From Paulinella micropora (Eukaryota > Cercozoa > Imbricatea > Euglyphida): a DNA stretch of 64,000 nt. Below are positions 39,440-54,567 of the stretch, piece by piece. The stretch lies in assembly GCA_009731375.1 (NCBI GenBank), contig BJOX01000042.1, forward strand, positions 264,455 to 328,454. Reading direction: 5' to 3'. The notes below the pieces were generated by a model. That model had not been told where the DNA came from and searched no databases. It worked only from the letters and a program-made list of their open reading frames with translations. The position numbers and the translations under genes are program-made. How positions within the stretch are numbered: position 1 is the stretch's first letter; each line of letters opens with the position of its first letter.

Positions 39440-41658
39440 ATATATAAATGTGATTGGTCTATCAGCTCTGCATATCCGATAGATAGATAGATAGATAGAT
39501 AGACTGACCAGCGGCGTCAGTCCCGGTGTAGGTGATGTTGCGACGTCCGATCGCATATGTGCCTACCACAAGAAATCAACAAGAACCGATGGGAATTGAT
39601 GACCTACAGCGTTCAGTTACAAAGGCTGTGCAGGGCTTAATTAGGCTGCACTTCATTATCAAAGTAACCAAGTAGATTCACATGAAAGCATACAATAGTA
39701 ATTACCATGGTAATAATCACATTTTCGGGAACTTGACCACATATAAATTTTGAAATTTAGAAAATTTTAAAAACTTTCCGGGAAGTTGACCACATTTAGG
39801 GTTATTACCAGGGTAATTACCATTGCATGCTTTCATGTGATTGAATACTAGAACAGATTACCAAGAGCGACGGTTGCAGTACGATCTGGATCCACGTTAT
39901 CGTAAACGGTTACAGTGGTTGAAGCCACATAGCCTAGGTAGGTAGGTAGGTAGGTAGGTAGGTAGATATCGATAGATATACGTAAATACCGGTTGACATG
40001 CCGGAGCTTGCATTGATGATGATCTCCGCCGGGCATACCAATACAGGCGATTCCTTGTCCACTACAGTGATGGTGGATATGCATGTGCCAACGTTGCCCG
40101 CGCCGTCAAAAACGGTCCAAGTGAAAGTGCTAACTCCTTGCGCCAGGATGGCGGTGACTCCACCCGTGTAGTTCCCTAACAATACACATGTCAACCATAC
40201 GTGAGCGTGACAAAGGCAAGCATAAAAAAAAAAAAGAAAGAAAGAAAGCAGGCATAAATTTGACATCATACCGCCAGAAGCGAGTGTGTAGGTAGGCACG
40301 ACAGGACTAGGGGTAGTGTCGTTGGTCAGGTAGTATATGTCTGTGCTCGAGAAGGATGTTTCGTCTACACCATAGACGGTGGGCACAGTATATATGGCCA
40401 TGTCGCTCCCGTAGTCCATAGAGAGCGTCTTTGCAGTTGCGTTGCAACCGTCCAGAATAGGCTTGACTCCATCCCGTACAATCACTTTGAACGTACAGAC
40501 GCCGCCAATGAAGGAGCCGTTGGTCGCTTTGATGTAGACAGAGTGCGTGCCCGGGGGAAATCGGTAAGGGGAGGTGATGCCCGTAGCGGGCCCGTAGCTG
40601 GTGTCAACTCGACGATAAGCACCACTACATTAGATTTCACATGCACATACAAATACATCACATAAAAGCATTCACCAGAAATTACCCTGGTAATTACTCT
40701 TAATGTGGTTAGCTTCCCGAGGAAATTGCACACGTAGCCGGCTACGCGGGCAATTTCCCCGGGAAGCTAACCACATTAAGAGTAATTACCAGGGTAATTT
40801 CTGGCGAATGCTTTTATGTGCATAGAGGGAGTAAGAGGAAAGAAGGAAAGAGGGAAGAAACAAAGAAAGCAAGCTAAGAAAACACAGATTACCTGGGTAG
40901 TGCTAGATTCGTCAGAGTGGTCCGTGCAACCGCGTTAAAGGAGACAGAAACCGTGTAGCCCGAAGTAGTCGTAGCGTATACCGAGCTTACATCGTTGCAC
41001 GTAAGCCAGTTTAAGGCGTCTGCTGATGTCTGTAAGTGAGAAGGCAAGTAAGTAAGTCAGTCAGTCAGCAATAATGTACCAGGCCCATCACGACTAGTCC
41101 TGAGCCGCAAACTGAGAAGCTCCAGCAGCCCGTACCTGAGTTGTACGTCCTAGACAGGCAGATAGGTAGGAACATAGGTAGAAGATAGGGTAGGGTAGCA
41201 AGGCAGGCAGGTGGGTAGGTAGGTAGGTCGCATAAATCTAAAATGGATGGATCAATGAGAAGTTCCTAGTTCTTAACTACAATGAGCTATGACTTCAAGT
41301 GCTTCGATCTCAGCCAATGCTGGTTGCTGTCGCTTGTGCAGTGGCTCGTTTGAAAGCCCTCGTCAAGAGCTTACTAATGAGCTAAGCTGCAGATACTGGA
41401 CACCAGTATTGACTGAGAACGAAGCATTTGAAGTCATTGCTCATTGTAGTTAAGAACTAGGAACTTCTCATAGCTAACCTTGTGGGAACGCCCGGCCCAA
41501 TACTGGCGCAATGCACATCGCTATCGATCCCGTACGTATCGTTACTGAGGTATAAGTAAGCGCGGCGAGTCATCGTGTCGGTTGGGCAGAGTTCCATGGT
41601 GATATAATGCCCGGCGGAAGCGTTCACGACCTGCGTGCCGTTTTCGTCGAAATCAACC

Positions 41659-41697
<39 letters not shown>

Positions 41698-41774
41698 AAG
41701 ACATGGATAAAGGTAAATTGGTTATAAAGATACATACGATGCTGGGCAAGATCTGCGCACAGCATCAAAGGAGA

Positions 41775-41830
<56 letters not shown>

Positions 41831-42944
41831 CACACACGCACGCACACTACATGAATGGATCGACAGAAATCTTACATCGAGGATGGACGAGATAATCGCG
41901 AAGTCTGCATCCATGTAAGTCCAGACTGATCCAAGAGTGCCGGCTAGCTGGGCTAGCTGACGACGACGATCTTTTTTTTTCTCATTTTTTTCTGAGGTGA
42001 TTGCTGCGGACAGTTCGTCCAAGTCCACCTCTTCGTCTACGCCGACTGTCACCTGCCCCATCAATCAAGCAATATTTTACTATTTTACTTGCTATTCTAT
42101 CAACCAGTAAATGAATCAGTCCATCCATCAATGAGTAAATGAATCAGTCCATCAATCAATCAACCACCTAGTGTCTATCTCGTCCAAAGCATAGCATACC
42201 GCACTGTTCCATGCAGACTGTGCGGTGGGCACAGTGACGTAGAAGCTACCACCACCAACAACCTGCGCCAACTCCAGCGGAAACTTACCTCGGCCAGTAA
42301 TCGCTTTCCTAGATAGATAGATAGATAGATAGGTCGGTTGTTGGGTAGGCAGATCATTACCTGCAACCAAGACCTCGTCGCTTTGCCCCATAGCCTGATT
42401 GACAAGCTTGAGACACGAACACATAGAACTTGCACACGGCCGTGTTGCCGCTCGCATCAGATACAGTGGCTGTCATCAAGTTGCCTATGTACCAACATTG
42501 AAATTCAATCAGCGCTATAGTACCATCACAATATATTAATAGCTGTACCATGCGATGCAATACAATAGGTACGTATGAGAAGTTCCTTGTCCTTAAGTAC
42601 AATGAGCAATGACTTCAAATGCTTCGTTCTCAGTCAATACTGGTGTCCAGTATCTGCAGCTTAGCTCATTAGTAAGCTCTTGACGAGGGCTTTCAAACAA
42701 GCCACGGCACAAGCGACAGCAACCAGCATTGGCTGAGATCGAAGCACTTGGAAGTCATTGCTTATTGTAGTTAAGAACTAGGAACTTCTTCTCATATACA
42801 ACACAATACCGATTTTCGGGTTGGAGCTGAACCTCGCTCCCCTGGGCATATAGGTCACATCAAGCCCGTTGACGGTAGTGTCTGCATACAATAGAATAGA
42901 TAACTAGGTAGGTAGGTAGGTAGGATAGATAGGATGAGAAAGAA

Positions 42945-42987
<43 letters not shown>

Positions 42988-43586
42988 AGAGAGCGAGAGA
43001 AAGAGAGACAGACACCCACACACACAAAGAAGGTACAAGCGTTATCCTTGATCTGTGAGCAAAATACATAAAAGCATTCACCGCCAATTACCTAGAGAAG
43101 TTCCTTGTCCTTAAGTACAACGAGCAATGACTTCAAACGATTCGTTCTCGGCCGGTTTTGGTTTGTGTGGCTTGTGTAATGGCTCATTTGAAAGCTCTCG
43201 TCAAGAGCTTTCTAATGAGCCATAGCACAGGTTGTGGATGGAAATATCGGCTGGGATCAAAGCGTTTGAAATCATTGTTGATTGTACTTAAGTAGGAACT
43301 TCTCTAGGTAATTACCCTTGATGTGGCTTCCCAGGGAAATTCCCTGAATTTCGGAATTTCCCCAGGAAGCTAACCACAACAAGGGTAATTACCCAGGTAA
43401 TTGACAGTGAATGCTTTTATGTGAAAGTCGCCACCGTGAGACACAGACGGACGAGCCACACACACACACACACAGAAAGAAGGTACCCGCGTTGTCCTTG
43501 ACCGTTAGCAAAAAGCCGTCACTGATAATATACTTCGCACCGGGTGCCGAGCTGGTTGTTTGGTTTTTGCAGACAAAAGTTGGGGG

Positions 43587-43634
<48 letters not shown>

Positions 43635-46600
43635 ATGTGTGTTGTAAGCAAAGTTGGGGGCTTACAACACATACATATATATATTATATATATATATAAT
43701 ATATATATATATATATACATACATACATGTATACATGCATGACATACACACACGTACATACATAGATACATCGATACCTCTGCATCCTTCACCACCACAG
43801 TGAAGGAACAGGTCGCCTATGGATAGGTAGATAGACAGTGAAGGAACAGGTCGCCTATGGATAGGTAGATAGACATCCTTCAAATCACAGTGCGTTATAT
43901 ATATACATATATATATATATATGTATACATATATCACAGTGGGAAAATCCGTCGACGGATTTTGCAGTGAGAGCCGTTTCGCAAAAAATTTTACCGGGTT
44001 ACCCGACCACCAAATTAAAGGCTGTAACGGTCATATACGTCGACGGAATTTATCACTGTGATTTCTATGAGTGTATACGCGTGTATGTATTTCTTTTTCT
44101 GACTGTGTTTATATATATATATATTATATATATATATATTTGTTGGATGTCTATGTTGTCAGTGTTCACGTGGTGTGTGGATGCTATGCCATGTTAGCAT
44201 ATCGACCGAGTGTGCATATATTAAATATATGGATGGTTAGATGGATAGATAGATAGATAGATAGATAGATACTACGAGTCCTGCTCTAGCCGGCCAAAGT
44301 CCATGTTGGTCTTGAAAAGCCATTTTATTTTAGATAGGTAGAGAGGTAGCACTTTTTGCATGTCTTTCCATGAACATAGACGTGTATGCATTTCTATGCG
44401 TGCATATGTATTTCCTGCAAATGTATGTTGTAAACCTATACCGCGAGTATGGGTGCATATGGATCAAGCGTATGTATGTATGTTATGCATGCATACACAG
44501 AAAAGCATGGCCCAGAAATTACCCTGGTAATTACTCTTAATGTGGTTAGCTTCCCGGGGAAAGAGCCCACGTAGCCGGTAAATTACTCTTAATGTGGTTA
44601 GCTTCCCGGGGAAAGAGCCCACGTAGCCGGCTACGTGGGCTCTTTCCCCGGGAAGCTAACCACATTAAGAGTAATTACCAGGGTAATTTCTGGGCCATGC
44701 TTTTCTGTGATTCATACCACATTTCCCGCGTAGTCTGCCACGCTGTACGTGATGGTAGTGACAACTTCTTTAGAGCTGGAAGCAGAGTTGCCGTTGCCAG
44801 AGTTGCCGTTGTCAGAGTTGCCGTTGCCAGAGTTGCCGTTACTGACTAACGTCCAATTTAGTTGCCTCCCGTCAGCGTAATTCGTCAGCACGCTGGCCTG
44901 TACATGTATGAGAAGTTCCTACTTCTTAAGTACAATCAACAATGACTTCAGACGCTTTGATCTCAGCCGATATTTTCATCCACAACCTGTGCTATGGCTC
45001 ATTAGAAAGCTCTTGACGAGAGCTTTCAAATGAGCCATTACACAAGCCACACAAATCAGAACCGGCCGAGAACGAATTGTTTGAAGTCATTGCTCGTTGT
45101 ACTTAAGGACAAGGAACTTCCCATGGAAAAACAGTTAGGTTGATGGATAGGTTGATAGTAAATGATACATAGATAGGATACACAGGATAGATAGATATAT
45201 GGATGGACAGATGCGCATACCGGATCGATTGCCAGGTTATCGCTGTACGCCACCAAGCCGCTGGAAACAAGATTGACTGTCCAGTAGTTTTTCCCCTTTA
45301 GATAGATAGATAGATAGATAGATAGATTAGTCAAGTAAGAATTTACTTACTGGGTCTGTGAAGCGGACGAGGTCGGCCTTCACAGTATTTGGACAAGTAA
45401 GCGTAGGTGGCGTCGTGTCTACTGGAGTCACGGTAAACGAGCAATTCTTGGACCGGCCGGAAAGGTCAGTAGCGGTGTAGGTAATGGCTGTGGTTTGGTA
45501 GATCAAGGCTGAGGCGTTGTTCACTATGCTCGCGATGCCGTCGTTGTCTTGCGCCACCACATTGCCCCAAGGCGGATTGACTGGTACCGTGTAATAGGTT
45601 TTCAGCGCATCTACATAAAAAGCTTTATCGGTAACGCGCCGCATGTGTAGTTTTATCGGTGACCTGACCCGATTTTATGTAGGTGACTTATAAAAAGGAA
45701 GGAAGTTTGAGATACGGACAGACCTGCACTGACTGGCCCGCTGGCTGGGCAAGTGATGTTGGGATCCTCAGCATCCACAACGTAGACCACAACGCTGCAA
45801 TTCGCTGTGAGACCTGCGTACATACATACATGTCTATGTATACATGAGAAGTTCTTGTCCTTAACCACAATGAGCCATGGTTTCAAACTCTTTGTTCTCA
45901 GCCGATTCTGATCCCAAGGGCTTGTGTAGCGGCTCGTTTGAAAGATCTCATCAAGAGCCTTCTAATGAGCCATAAAACAGGTTGAAGATGCAGATGTTGA
46001 TTGAGAACGAAGCGCTTGAAGTCATTGTTCGTGTACTTAAGAAATAGGAACTTCTCATATACATAGAGAAATACACGACACACCTCCAGGGTCTCTGGCG
46101 CTGAAGGTCACGTTGTAAGGCTGGTTTTTCCGAGTGCCCGAAGTGATGCTACAGAGCATACATAACATAAATAACATACAAACGTACACAGAAAAGCATG
46201 GCCCAGAAATTACCCCGGTAATTACTCTTAATGTGGTTAGCTTCACGGGGAAATTGCCCACGTAGCCGGCTACGTGGGCCGGCTACGTGGGCTATTTTCC
46301 CGGGAAGCTAACCACATTAAGAGTAATTACCAGGGTAATTTCTGGGCTATGCTTTTCTGTGGTACATATACACTTTGACATAACATTCATACATACGAGA
46401 AGTTGCTGCTGACAGTAGAGGTCCACACCACGCCCACGTTATCACTCGCTGTATATGCACACACACACACACACAAATAAAATAAATTGATGCATGCAGA
46501 CATACATACATACGTACAACACTATTGACAAAACGCATTCATACACACATGACGTACCATCATCAAAATACATCATGCATACCCAGAGCACATACCAAAT

Positions 46601-49212
46601 CAAATACATCAAAAACATAACCTGTAAAGAGAGCGGGGAACGCAGGGTCTGCGTGGTAATTCTTCTTCGCGTCGGCGACGTAGTTGCGCGTACTCGGACA
46701 AGTCACCACTGGAGGCGTCACGTCGGTGACCTATTTATTCATGTCTGGATGTATATCAAAGTAGCTATGTGTTGGCTTACGTATGGGATGTATGCACACA
46801 TAAAAAGCATTCACCGCCAATCGCCCTGGTAATTAGTCTTAATGTGGTTACCTTCCCGGGGAAATTGCCCAAGGTCCGATCGGCCCCGGGCAATTTCCCC
46901 GGAAGCTAACCACATTAAGACTGATTACCAGGGTATTTGGCGGTGAATGCTTTTATGTGATGCATGTATGCACGTATAAAAGTACCATCAGTATGGTATA
47001 TGTATATGTGTCTGAGGGCTTTTACCCGCACTCTGGCGATGCAAGACGCACTATTGCCTGCCTGGTCGAATCTGGTGTAGGTACGACCCCCGTTGCCCAT
47101 GTTTTGCCCCCCTCCTGGCTGATATACATAGTAGCTTGTGCTATTGGACCTTTGACTGTAAACAGTGTTGACTGGATCTCCCGCGGGAGTGCCAAAAACA
47201 TTCCCCGCAACAAGGCCGGACAGAGCATCGGAGAAGGAAATCTGCGCCTCGACAGCTGCCCAGCTGGTTAGCTGATAATTGCCGCTCGAATCTACATTCC
47301 CGTTGACGGCGTAATCGGGTGGGCAAGTAACCTGTGTATGTACGTTATGTTACGTATGCATGCATGCATGCATATAGGGATGTATGTACCACAGGGGGCG
47401 TGGTATCGTACGTCACAGAAAATTTGCATTCGGCGTAGTTGCCAGACGCATCGGTTGCACGCAGAGTAATGTTTTGTCTATATTACCATAAAATATGGCG
47501 ATCGGTGGCACGCAGAGTGATGTTTTGTCTGTATCATGTAAGTATGGCAATCGGTGGCACCGCACAGTAAAGTTTTGTCTATATCACCAGTAATGTTGTC
47601 TTTATCACCATAAAATATAGCAATCGGTGGCAAGCAGAGTAATGTTTTTGTCTTTATCAGAATGTAAGTATGCATCAGTGGCACCGCACAGTAATGTTTT
47701 CCTATATCACCATAAAATATGGCAATCGGTGGCACCGCAGAGTAATTTTTTGTCTGTATCACAATGTAAGTATGGCGATGGGTGGCACGCAGAGTAATGT
47801 TATGTCGTTATCACAATGTAAGTATGGCAATCGGTGGCACCGCAGAGAAATGTTTTGTCTAAATCAAAATGTTAGTATGGCAATCGGTGGCACCGCAGAG
47901 TAATGTTTTGTCTATCACAATTTAAGTATGGCGATGGGTGGCACCGCAGAGTTATGTTTTGTCTATATCACAGTATAATTTCACATTATACAACATAAAC
48001 GCAACACAACACCATTCAAAATAAGACGAACAAACACATACACAAATCTACAATCTGGACATACATACGCTCAGGCACACACACACACACACAGACGCTC
48101 AGACACACACACAGACGCTCAGACACACACACAGACGCACACGGTAATACTATACAAACAGACTCAACAATAAATACAGGTATGTATGTATGTATGCATG
48201 TAGTATGTATGTATGTGTGTATAGACCTAGTATTGGGAGTGATTGCACTGGACGCTTGAATTGTATTGTATTGGATTTGATTGTAAAAGGCAGTAGTGAG
48301 GCAATAGTGAGGACAAAAAAGGCAGTGGGGCACTAGTAAGGACAAACAGGCAGTAGTGAGGCAGTAGTAAGGACAAAAAGGCAGTAGTGAGGCAGTAGTA
48401 AGGACAAAAAGGCAGTATTGAGGCAGTAGTAAGGACAAAAAGCAGTAGTGAGGCAGTAGTAAGGACAAAAAGGCAGTAGTGAGGCAGAAGTAAGGACAAA
48501 AAGGCAGTAGTGAGGCAGTACCTGCTGTTGGGGGTGCAGTTGCTGGAACGCTCCCCACCTACCTGGCTTATCACGGGAGAGGGGTCGATGTTATCGGAGG
48601 CTGAAGCATCTAGCGCCAGGCTCCACTGAGGCATGCTGTTCGTGACCTATAGTACGATAGGATATTATGCGGCTAGCCACAAATTTGACGTGTTTTGCGG
48701 GTGAGCCCGCAAAACACGGCGAATTTGGCGCGCCGCATATGTAGTTCTATCGGTAACCTGACCAAATTTTGTGGAGGTGACCGATAAAAGTAATTATGAA
48801 GTATGAGTGTAAGTGAAAGTATCATTGTAAGTAGAAGTATCAGCATACGCATAGTATACAGGACGGACGAATGGAAGAGTGTAAGAGTAAAGGATGGATG
48901 GATGGATGGATGGATGGACGGATGGATGGATGGATGGGTGGGTGGGTGGATGGATGGATGGATGGATAGATGGATGGATGGGTGGGTGGATGGATGGATA
49001 GATGAATGGATGAATGCATGGATGAATGCATGGTTAGATTGATGGACGGATGGATGAATGGATGGATGGATAGATAGATAGATAGATAGATAGACAGATA
49101 GATAGATAGACAGACAGATAGATAGACAGATAGATAGATAGATAGATAGGATAGGTTAGATAGAAGATAGATAGATAGATAGATAGATAGATAAACAGAT
49201 AGACAGACAGAC

Positions 49213-49243
<31 letters not shown>

Positions 49244-49305
49244 CAGATATATGATAGATAGATAGATAGATAGATATAGATAGATAGATAGACAGATAGA
49301 TAGAC

Positions 49306-49347
<42 letters not shown>

Positions 49348-49360
49348 CAGACAGATAGAC

Positions 49361-49403
<43 letters not shown>

Positions 49404-49945
49404 CAGATAGATAGATGGACAGACAGATAGATAGATAGATAGACAGACAGATAGATAGATAGATAGATAGATAGATAGGAGGTACCTTGTCTGTAGGACA
49501 AGTGATAGTGGGTGCGCCTACGTCCTTTACCTACATACATAACATACATACACACATGCATACATAACACCTGAACGTTGAAGCTGCAGATGGACACAGG
49601 GCCGGCCAGCGTGTATACATACATACATACATTATGAGAAGTTCCTAGTTCTTAACTACAATGAGCAATGACTTTCAGTGCTTCGATCTCAGCCAATGCT
49701 GGTTGCTGTCGCTTGTGCAGTGGCTCGTTTGAAAGCCCTCGTCAAGAGCTTACTAATGAGCTAAGCTACAGATACTGGACACCAGTATTGACTAAGAACG
49801 AAGCATTTGAAGTCATTGTTCATTGTAGTTAAGGACAAGGAACTTCTCATACATACATTCACCTGCACAGTGAAGCTGCAGCTGGATACAGGGCCGTTTA
49901 GCGTGTCGTAAAACTTGTAGCTCACCTAAGGCAAGTATGTTGGTG

Positions 49946-49979
<34 letters not shown>

Positions 49980-51067
49980 TGTTGATTGGTTGTATGTTGA
50001 ATGTATGTATGTATGTATGTATTTTTTTGCCTTCGAGCTTCCTACATAATGTGTGTATGTAATAATGTATGCATGTAATAATGTATGTATGTATGTTATG
50101 TATGTTATGTATGTTATGTAAAGTTGGTTGATACTTGTAGCTCAGTATGTATGTATGTATGTATGTATGTATGTATGTATGTTATGTATGTTATGTATGT
50201 TGGTGTGATGATTGGTTGATTGGTTAGGTGGTGGATTGATGGATTGATTGGCTGATTGACTAATTGATTGGTTCATTGATTGATTGATAATTGACTTCTG
50301 GATTGATTCATTGATTCATAGATTCACACATCGATTCATGGCTTGATCATCTGATAAGGAATAGTAAAACATTTTGGCCAGAGAAAAGTAAAACATTTCG
50401 GCCAGAAAAAATTATCCCGTAGTAACAGTAAATTTGTTATTTAAAGTTGTGAAGAATTTCGACCAGCCGCTAATTACGGTACATTTGCTGTCTACAAATA
50501 AAGTTTAGCGAAAAATTCCCCGTATTTACGGTTGGCGGAAAGGTGAGGTGGCCGAAATTTTTCGCCCGACCTTACCGTATATGAGGTCTCAGGCAAAGAT
50601 ATAAGGAAAAGTGAAGAATTTCGGCCACCTCAAATTTTGGCAAAAAAAAACGTATCTTGCGGTGAAAAGACTAGGGAAGAATTCCGACCACCCAAAAGTT
50701 TTGTGCAAAAACAACGTATTCTGCGGTGAAAATTCACTGGCCGAAATATTTGGCCGAAAAAATTTTCACTTGTCCTTACCGTGTATGAAGTCTGAAGAGC
50801 GTAGGTAGGGGTCCCCCACACCATGGTGAGCAAGTCATCGCTGTTGAAGCCGTTCTGCTGGACCACTGTCTCGTTGCCGCCGCCTGCAGCAGCCAAGCCA
50901 AGGGTTAGGGTTAGGGTTAGGGTGAGGGTTAGGGTTAGGGTGAGGGTTAGGGTTAGTCCTGCTGGACCTCTGTCTCGTTGCCGCCGCCTGCAGCCAAGCC
51001 AAGGGGCGCGAAATCAATCAAATCAGTCAAATCAAACAAACCAATCAAATTAATCAAACCAATCAAC

Positions 51068-51102
<35 letters not shown>

Positions 51103-51149
51103 GCAATCAAAGCCAAGGGCAACGGTTCATTGATTGGTTAGTTGTTTGT

Positions 51150-51184
<35 letters not shown>

Positions 51185-51563
51185 ATTGATTTGATTGATT
51201 GATTGATTGATTGATTTGATCGATTGATTGATCGGTTGATCGATTGATTGATTGATTGATTGATTGAATTGAATAGATTTGATCGATTTGATAGATTTGA
51301 TCGATTTGATTGATTGATTGATTTGATTGATTGATGTGATGAATTGATTGACTGACTGATTGACTGATTGATTGATTGTGATTGATTGTTTGACTTGATT
51401 GAATTGATTGATTTGATTGATTGATTAATTAGATTGATTGCTTGGTCGTTTGATTGCTTGCTTGACTGACCGATCTGGCGCGTGATGCGAATGTTAGCCG
51501 GTGTTACCTACCAAACAACCACAGCAGGTTTCTATGCGCGAGGTATGCAGAGAGAGAGAGAGA

Positions 51564-51609
<46 letters not shown>

Positions 51610-52030
51610 AGGGGGGAGGGGGGGAAGGGGGGGGGGGGGNNNNNNNNNNNNNNNNNNNNNNNNNNNNNNNNNNNNNNNNNNNNNNNNNNNNNNNNNNNNN
51701 NNNNNNNNNNNNNNNNNNNNNNNNNNNNNNNNNNNNNNNNNNNNNNNNNNNNNNNNNNNNNNNNNNNNNNNNNNNNNNNNNNNNNNNNNNNNNNNNNNNN
51801 NNNNNNNNNNNNNNNNNNNNNNNNNNNNNNNNNNNNNNNNNNNNNNNNNNNNNNNNNNNNNNNNNNNNNNNNNNNNNNNNNNNNNNNNNNNNNNNNNNNN
51901 NNNNNNNNNNNNNNNNNNNNNNNNNNNNNNNNNNNNNNNNNNNNNNNNNNNNNNNNNNNNNNNNNNNNNNNNNNNNNNNNNNNNNNNNNNNNNNNNNNNN
52001 NNNNNNNNNNNNNNNNNNNNNNNNNNNNNN

Positions 52031-52064
<34 letters not shown>

Positions 52065-52515
52065 GGAGAGAGAGAGAGAGAGAGCGCTCGGACCCTGCTC
52101 CAGCCTGATTCCACGTTATCAACAGCAGAGGGCAAGAAGGCTACACTAGACGAGAGCATGCTCAGCTTGCCGTCCGCGCGGGTTTTGCCCTAGAAAAAGC
52201 AGACACACGGTATAGGTAGGTAGGTAGGTAGGTAGGTAGGTGGTTAAGGTTTTTCTAAATCTTCCGGCCACCCTACGTTTCGGCCACTTCGACTATAAAC
52301 CCTCGTGTTTCACCGCAAACTAGAGCCTCTGTGATTTTTTTATTTTTCACAAAATCATCAAGGCTCTAGTTTGCGATGAAAAACGAGGGCTTACAGTTAA
52401 AATGGCCGAAAAGTCGGGTGGCCGGAATATTTAGGAAAAGTAAGTAGGTAATGGATGGATGGATAGATAGATAGATAGATAGGTAGGTAGATAGGTAGAT
52501 AGGTAGGTAGGTAGG

Positions 52516-52548
<33 letters not shown>

Positions 52549-52978
52549 GGATAGATAGATAGATAGCTAGATAGCCAGATAGCTAGATAGCTAGATAGAT
52601 AGATAAGGTAGATTAGATAGCTACCTGACCCAGCTGTACTGTGAGAGTGCCTGCTGGGCATGTCGGGGTGGGCGCGCAAATATCCTGCTCAGCACAACAG
52701 GCAGACACGCAGCCGCTAGGGACGCGTACACGCGAGAATCGGCGACGCTATTCAGAAGTCCAGGAGCAAGAGCGGAAGTTCGACCTGCTCACACAACGGG
52801 CCTGCATGGCATGCATCGCAGATGCAAACCAAGTAGTATGCTCCGTCCACAGGGTCTGGCGTGGAGCTGGTTACACAGGCGTTGCCATTGCACGTCGCCG
52901 ACGCCACATCGGCCTAGATAGGTAGGTAGGTAGGTAGGTAGGCAGGTAGATAGGTAGATAGATAGATAGGTAGATAGG

Positions 52979-53011
<33 letters not shown>

Positions 53012-53175
53012 TGCACGTTGCCGACGCCACATCGGCCTAGATAGGTAGGTAGGCAGGTAAGTAGGTAGGTAGGTAGGTAGGTAGATAGATAGATAGATAG
53101 ATAGATGATAGATAGATAGATAGATTGCACGTCGCCGAGGCCTCATCGACCTAGATAGGTAGGTAGGTAGGTAGG

Positions 53176-53210
<35 letters not shown>

Positions 53211-53299
53211 ACAGATAGATATAGATCTAGATCTACCTCCGGGCATTGGTCGATATTGCGCACTGTCATGCTGACTTCGCAAGTGAGAAGCTTGTAGGT

Positions 53300-53330
<31 letters not shown>

Positions 53331-53358
53331 CAGATAGATAGATAGATAGGTAGACCAC

Positions 53359-53394
<36 letters not shown>

Positions 53395-54459
53395 ATATCT
53401 ATCTATCTATCTACCTACCTACCTACCTAAGATAGATATAGATCTAGATCTACCTCCGGGCATTGGTTGTTGTTCCGCACTGTCATGCTCACTTCGGAAG
53501 TGAGAAGTTTGTTCAATTTCAGTTTCCACAGTACGGGACGGCTGAGGAAGCTACAAAGATACATATTTACATACATACATACATACAATACATGTTTCCA
53601 CAGTACGGGCCGGCTGAGGAAGCTAAAAAGATACATACATACATACATACATACATACCATACATACATACATAGAAGTTTGTTCAATTTCAGTTTCCAC
53701 AGTACGGGCCGGCTGAGGTAGCTACAAATAAACATACATACATACCATACATACATACATACATACCATACATACATACATACAGAACCTGGCAAGATAA
53801 AGAATACATACATACCATACATACATACATAATACATACATACATACATACATGCATACATACATAGTTCAATTTCAGTTTCCACAGTACGGGCCGGCTG
53901 AGGTAGCTACATACATACATACATACATACCATACATACATACATACGTACATACATACATACATACATACATAGAAATTTGTTCAATTTCAGTTTCCAC
54001 AGTACGGGCCGGCTGAGGTAGCTACATACATGCATACATGCATACAAACATACATGAGAAGTTCCTTGTCATTACTACAATGAGCAATGACTTCAAATGC
54101 TTCGTTCTCAGTCAATACTGGTGTCCAGTATCTGTAGTTTAGCTCATTAGTAAGCTCTTGACAAGGGCTTTCAAACGAGCCACTGCACAAGCGACAGCAA
54201 CCAGCATTGGCTGAGATCGAAGCACTTGAAGTCATTGCTGATTGTAGTTAAGAACTAGGAACTTCTCATACATACATACATACCATACATACATACATAC
54301 ATGCATACATACATACAGACCCTGGCTCTGCCATCAACTCGCCCAAGAAATACACTGGATACGACACCTGCCAAGATAAAGATGTAGATGTAGATATAGA
54401 TATGCATACCGAAATCTTCAACACTCCGCTGAACACGTAAATACACATGCATGTATCTA

Positions 54460-54518
<59 letters not shown>

Positions 54519-54529
54519 ATCTATATCTA

Positions 54530-54567
<38 letters not shown>

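Noticed and set aside
51493-51545. Exon reading ETCCGCLVG on the minus strand
   Set aside because: Could be real, but its phase cannot be tied to the exon before it because of the adjacent gap.
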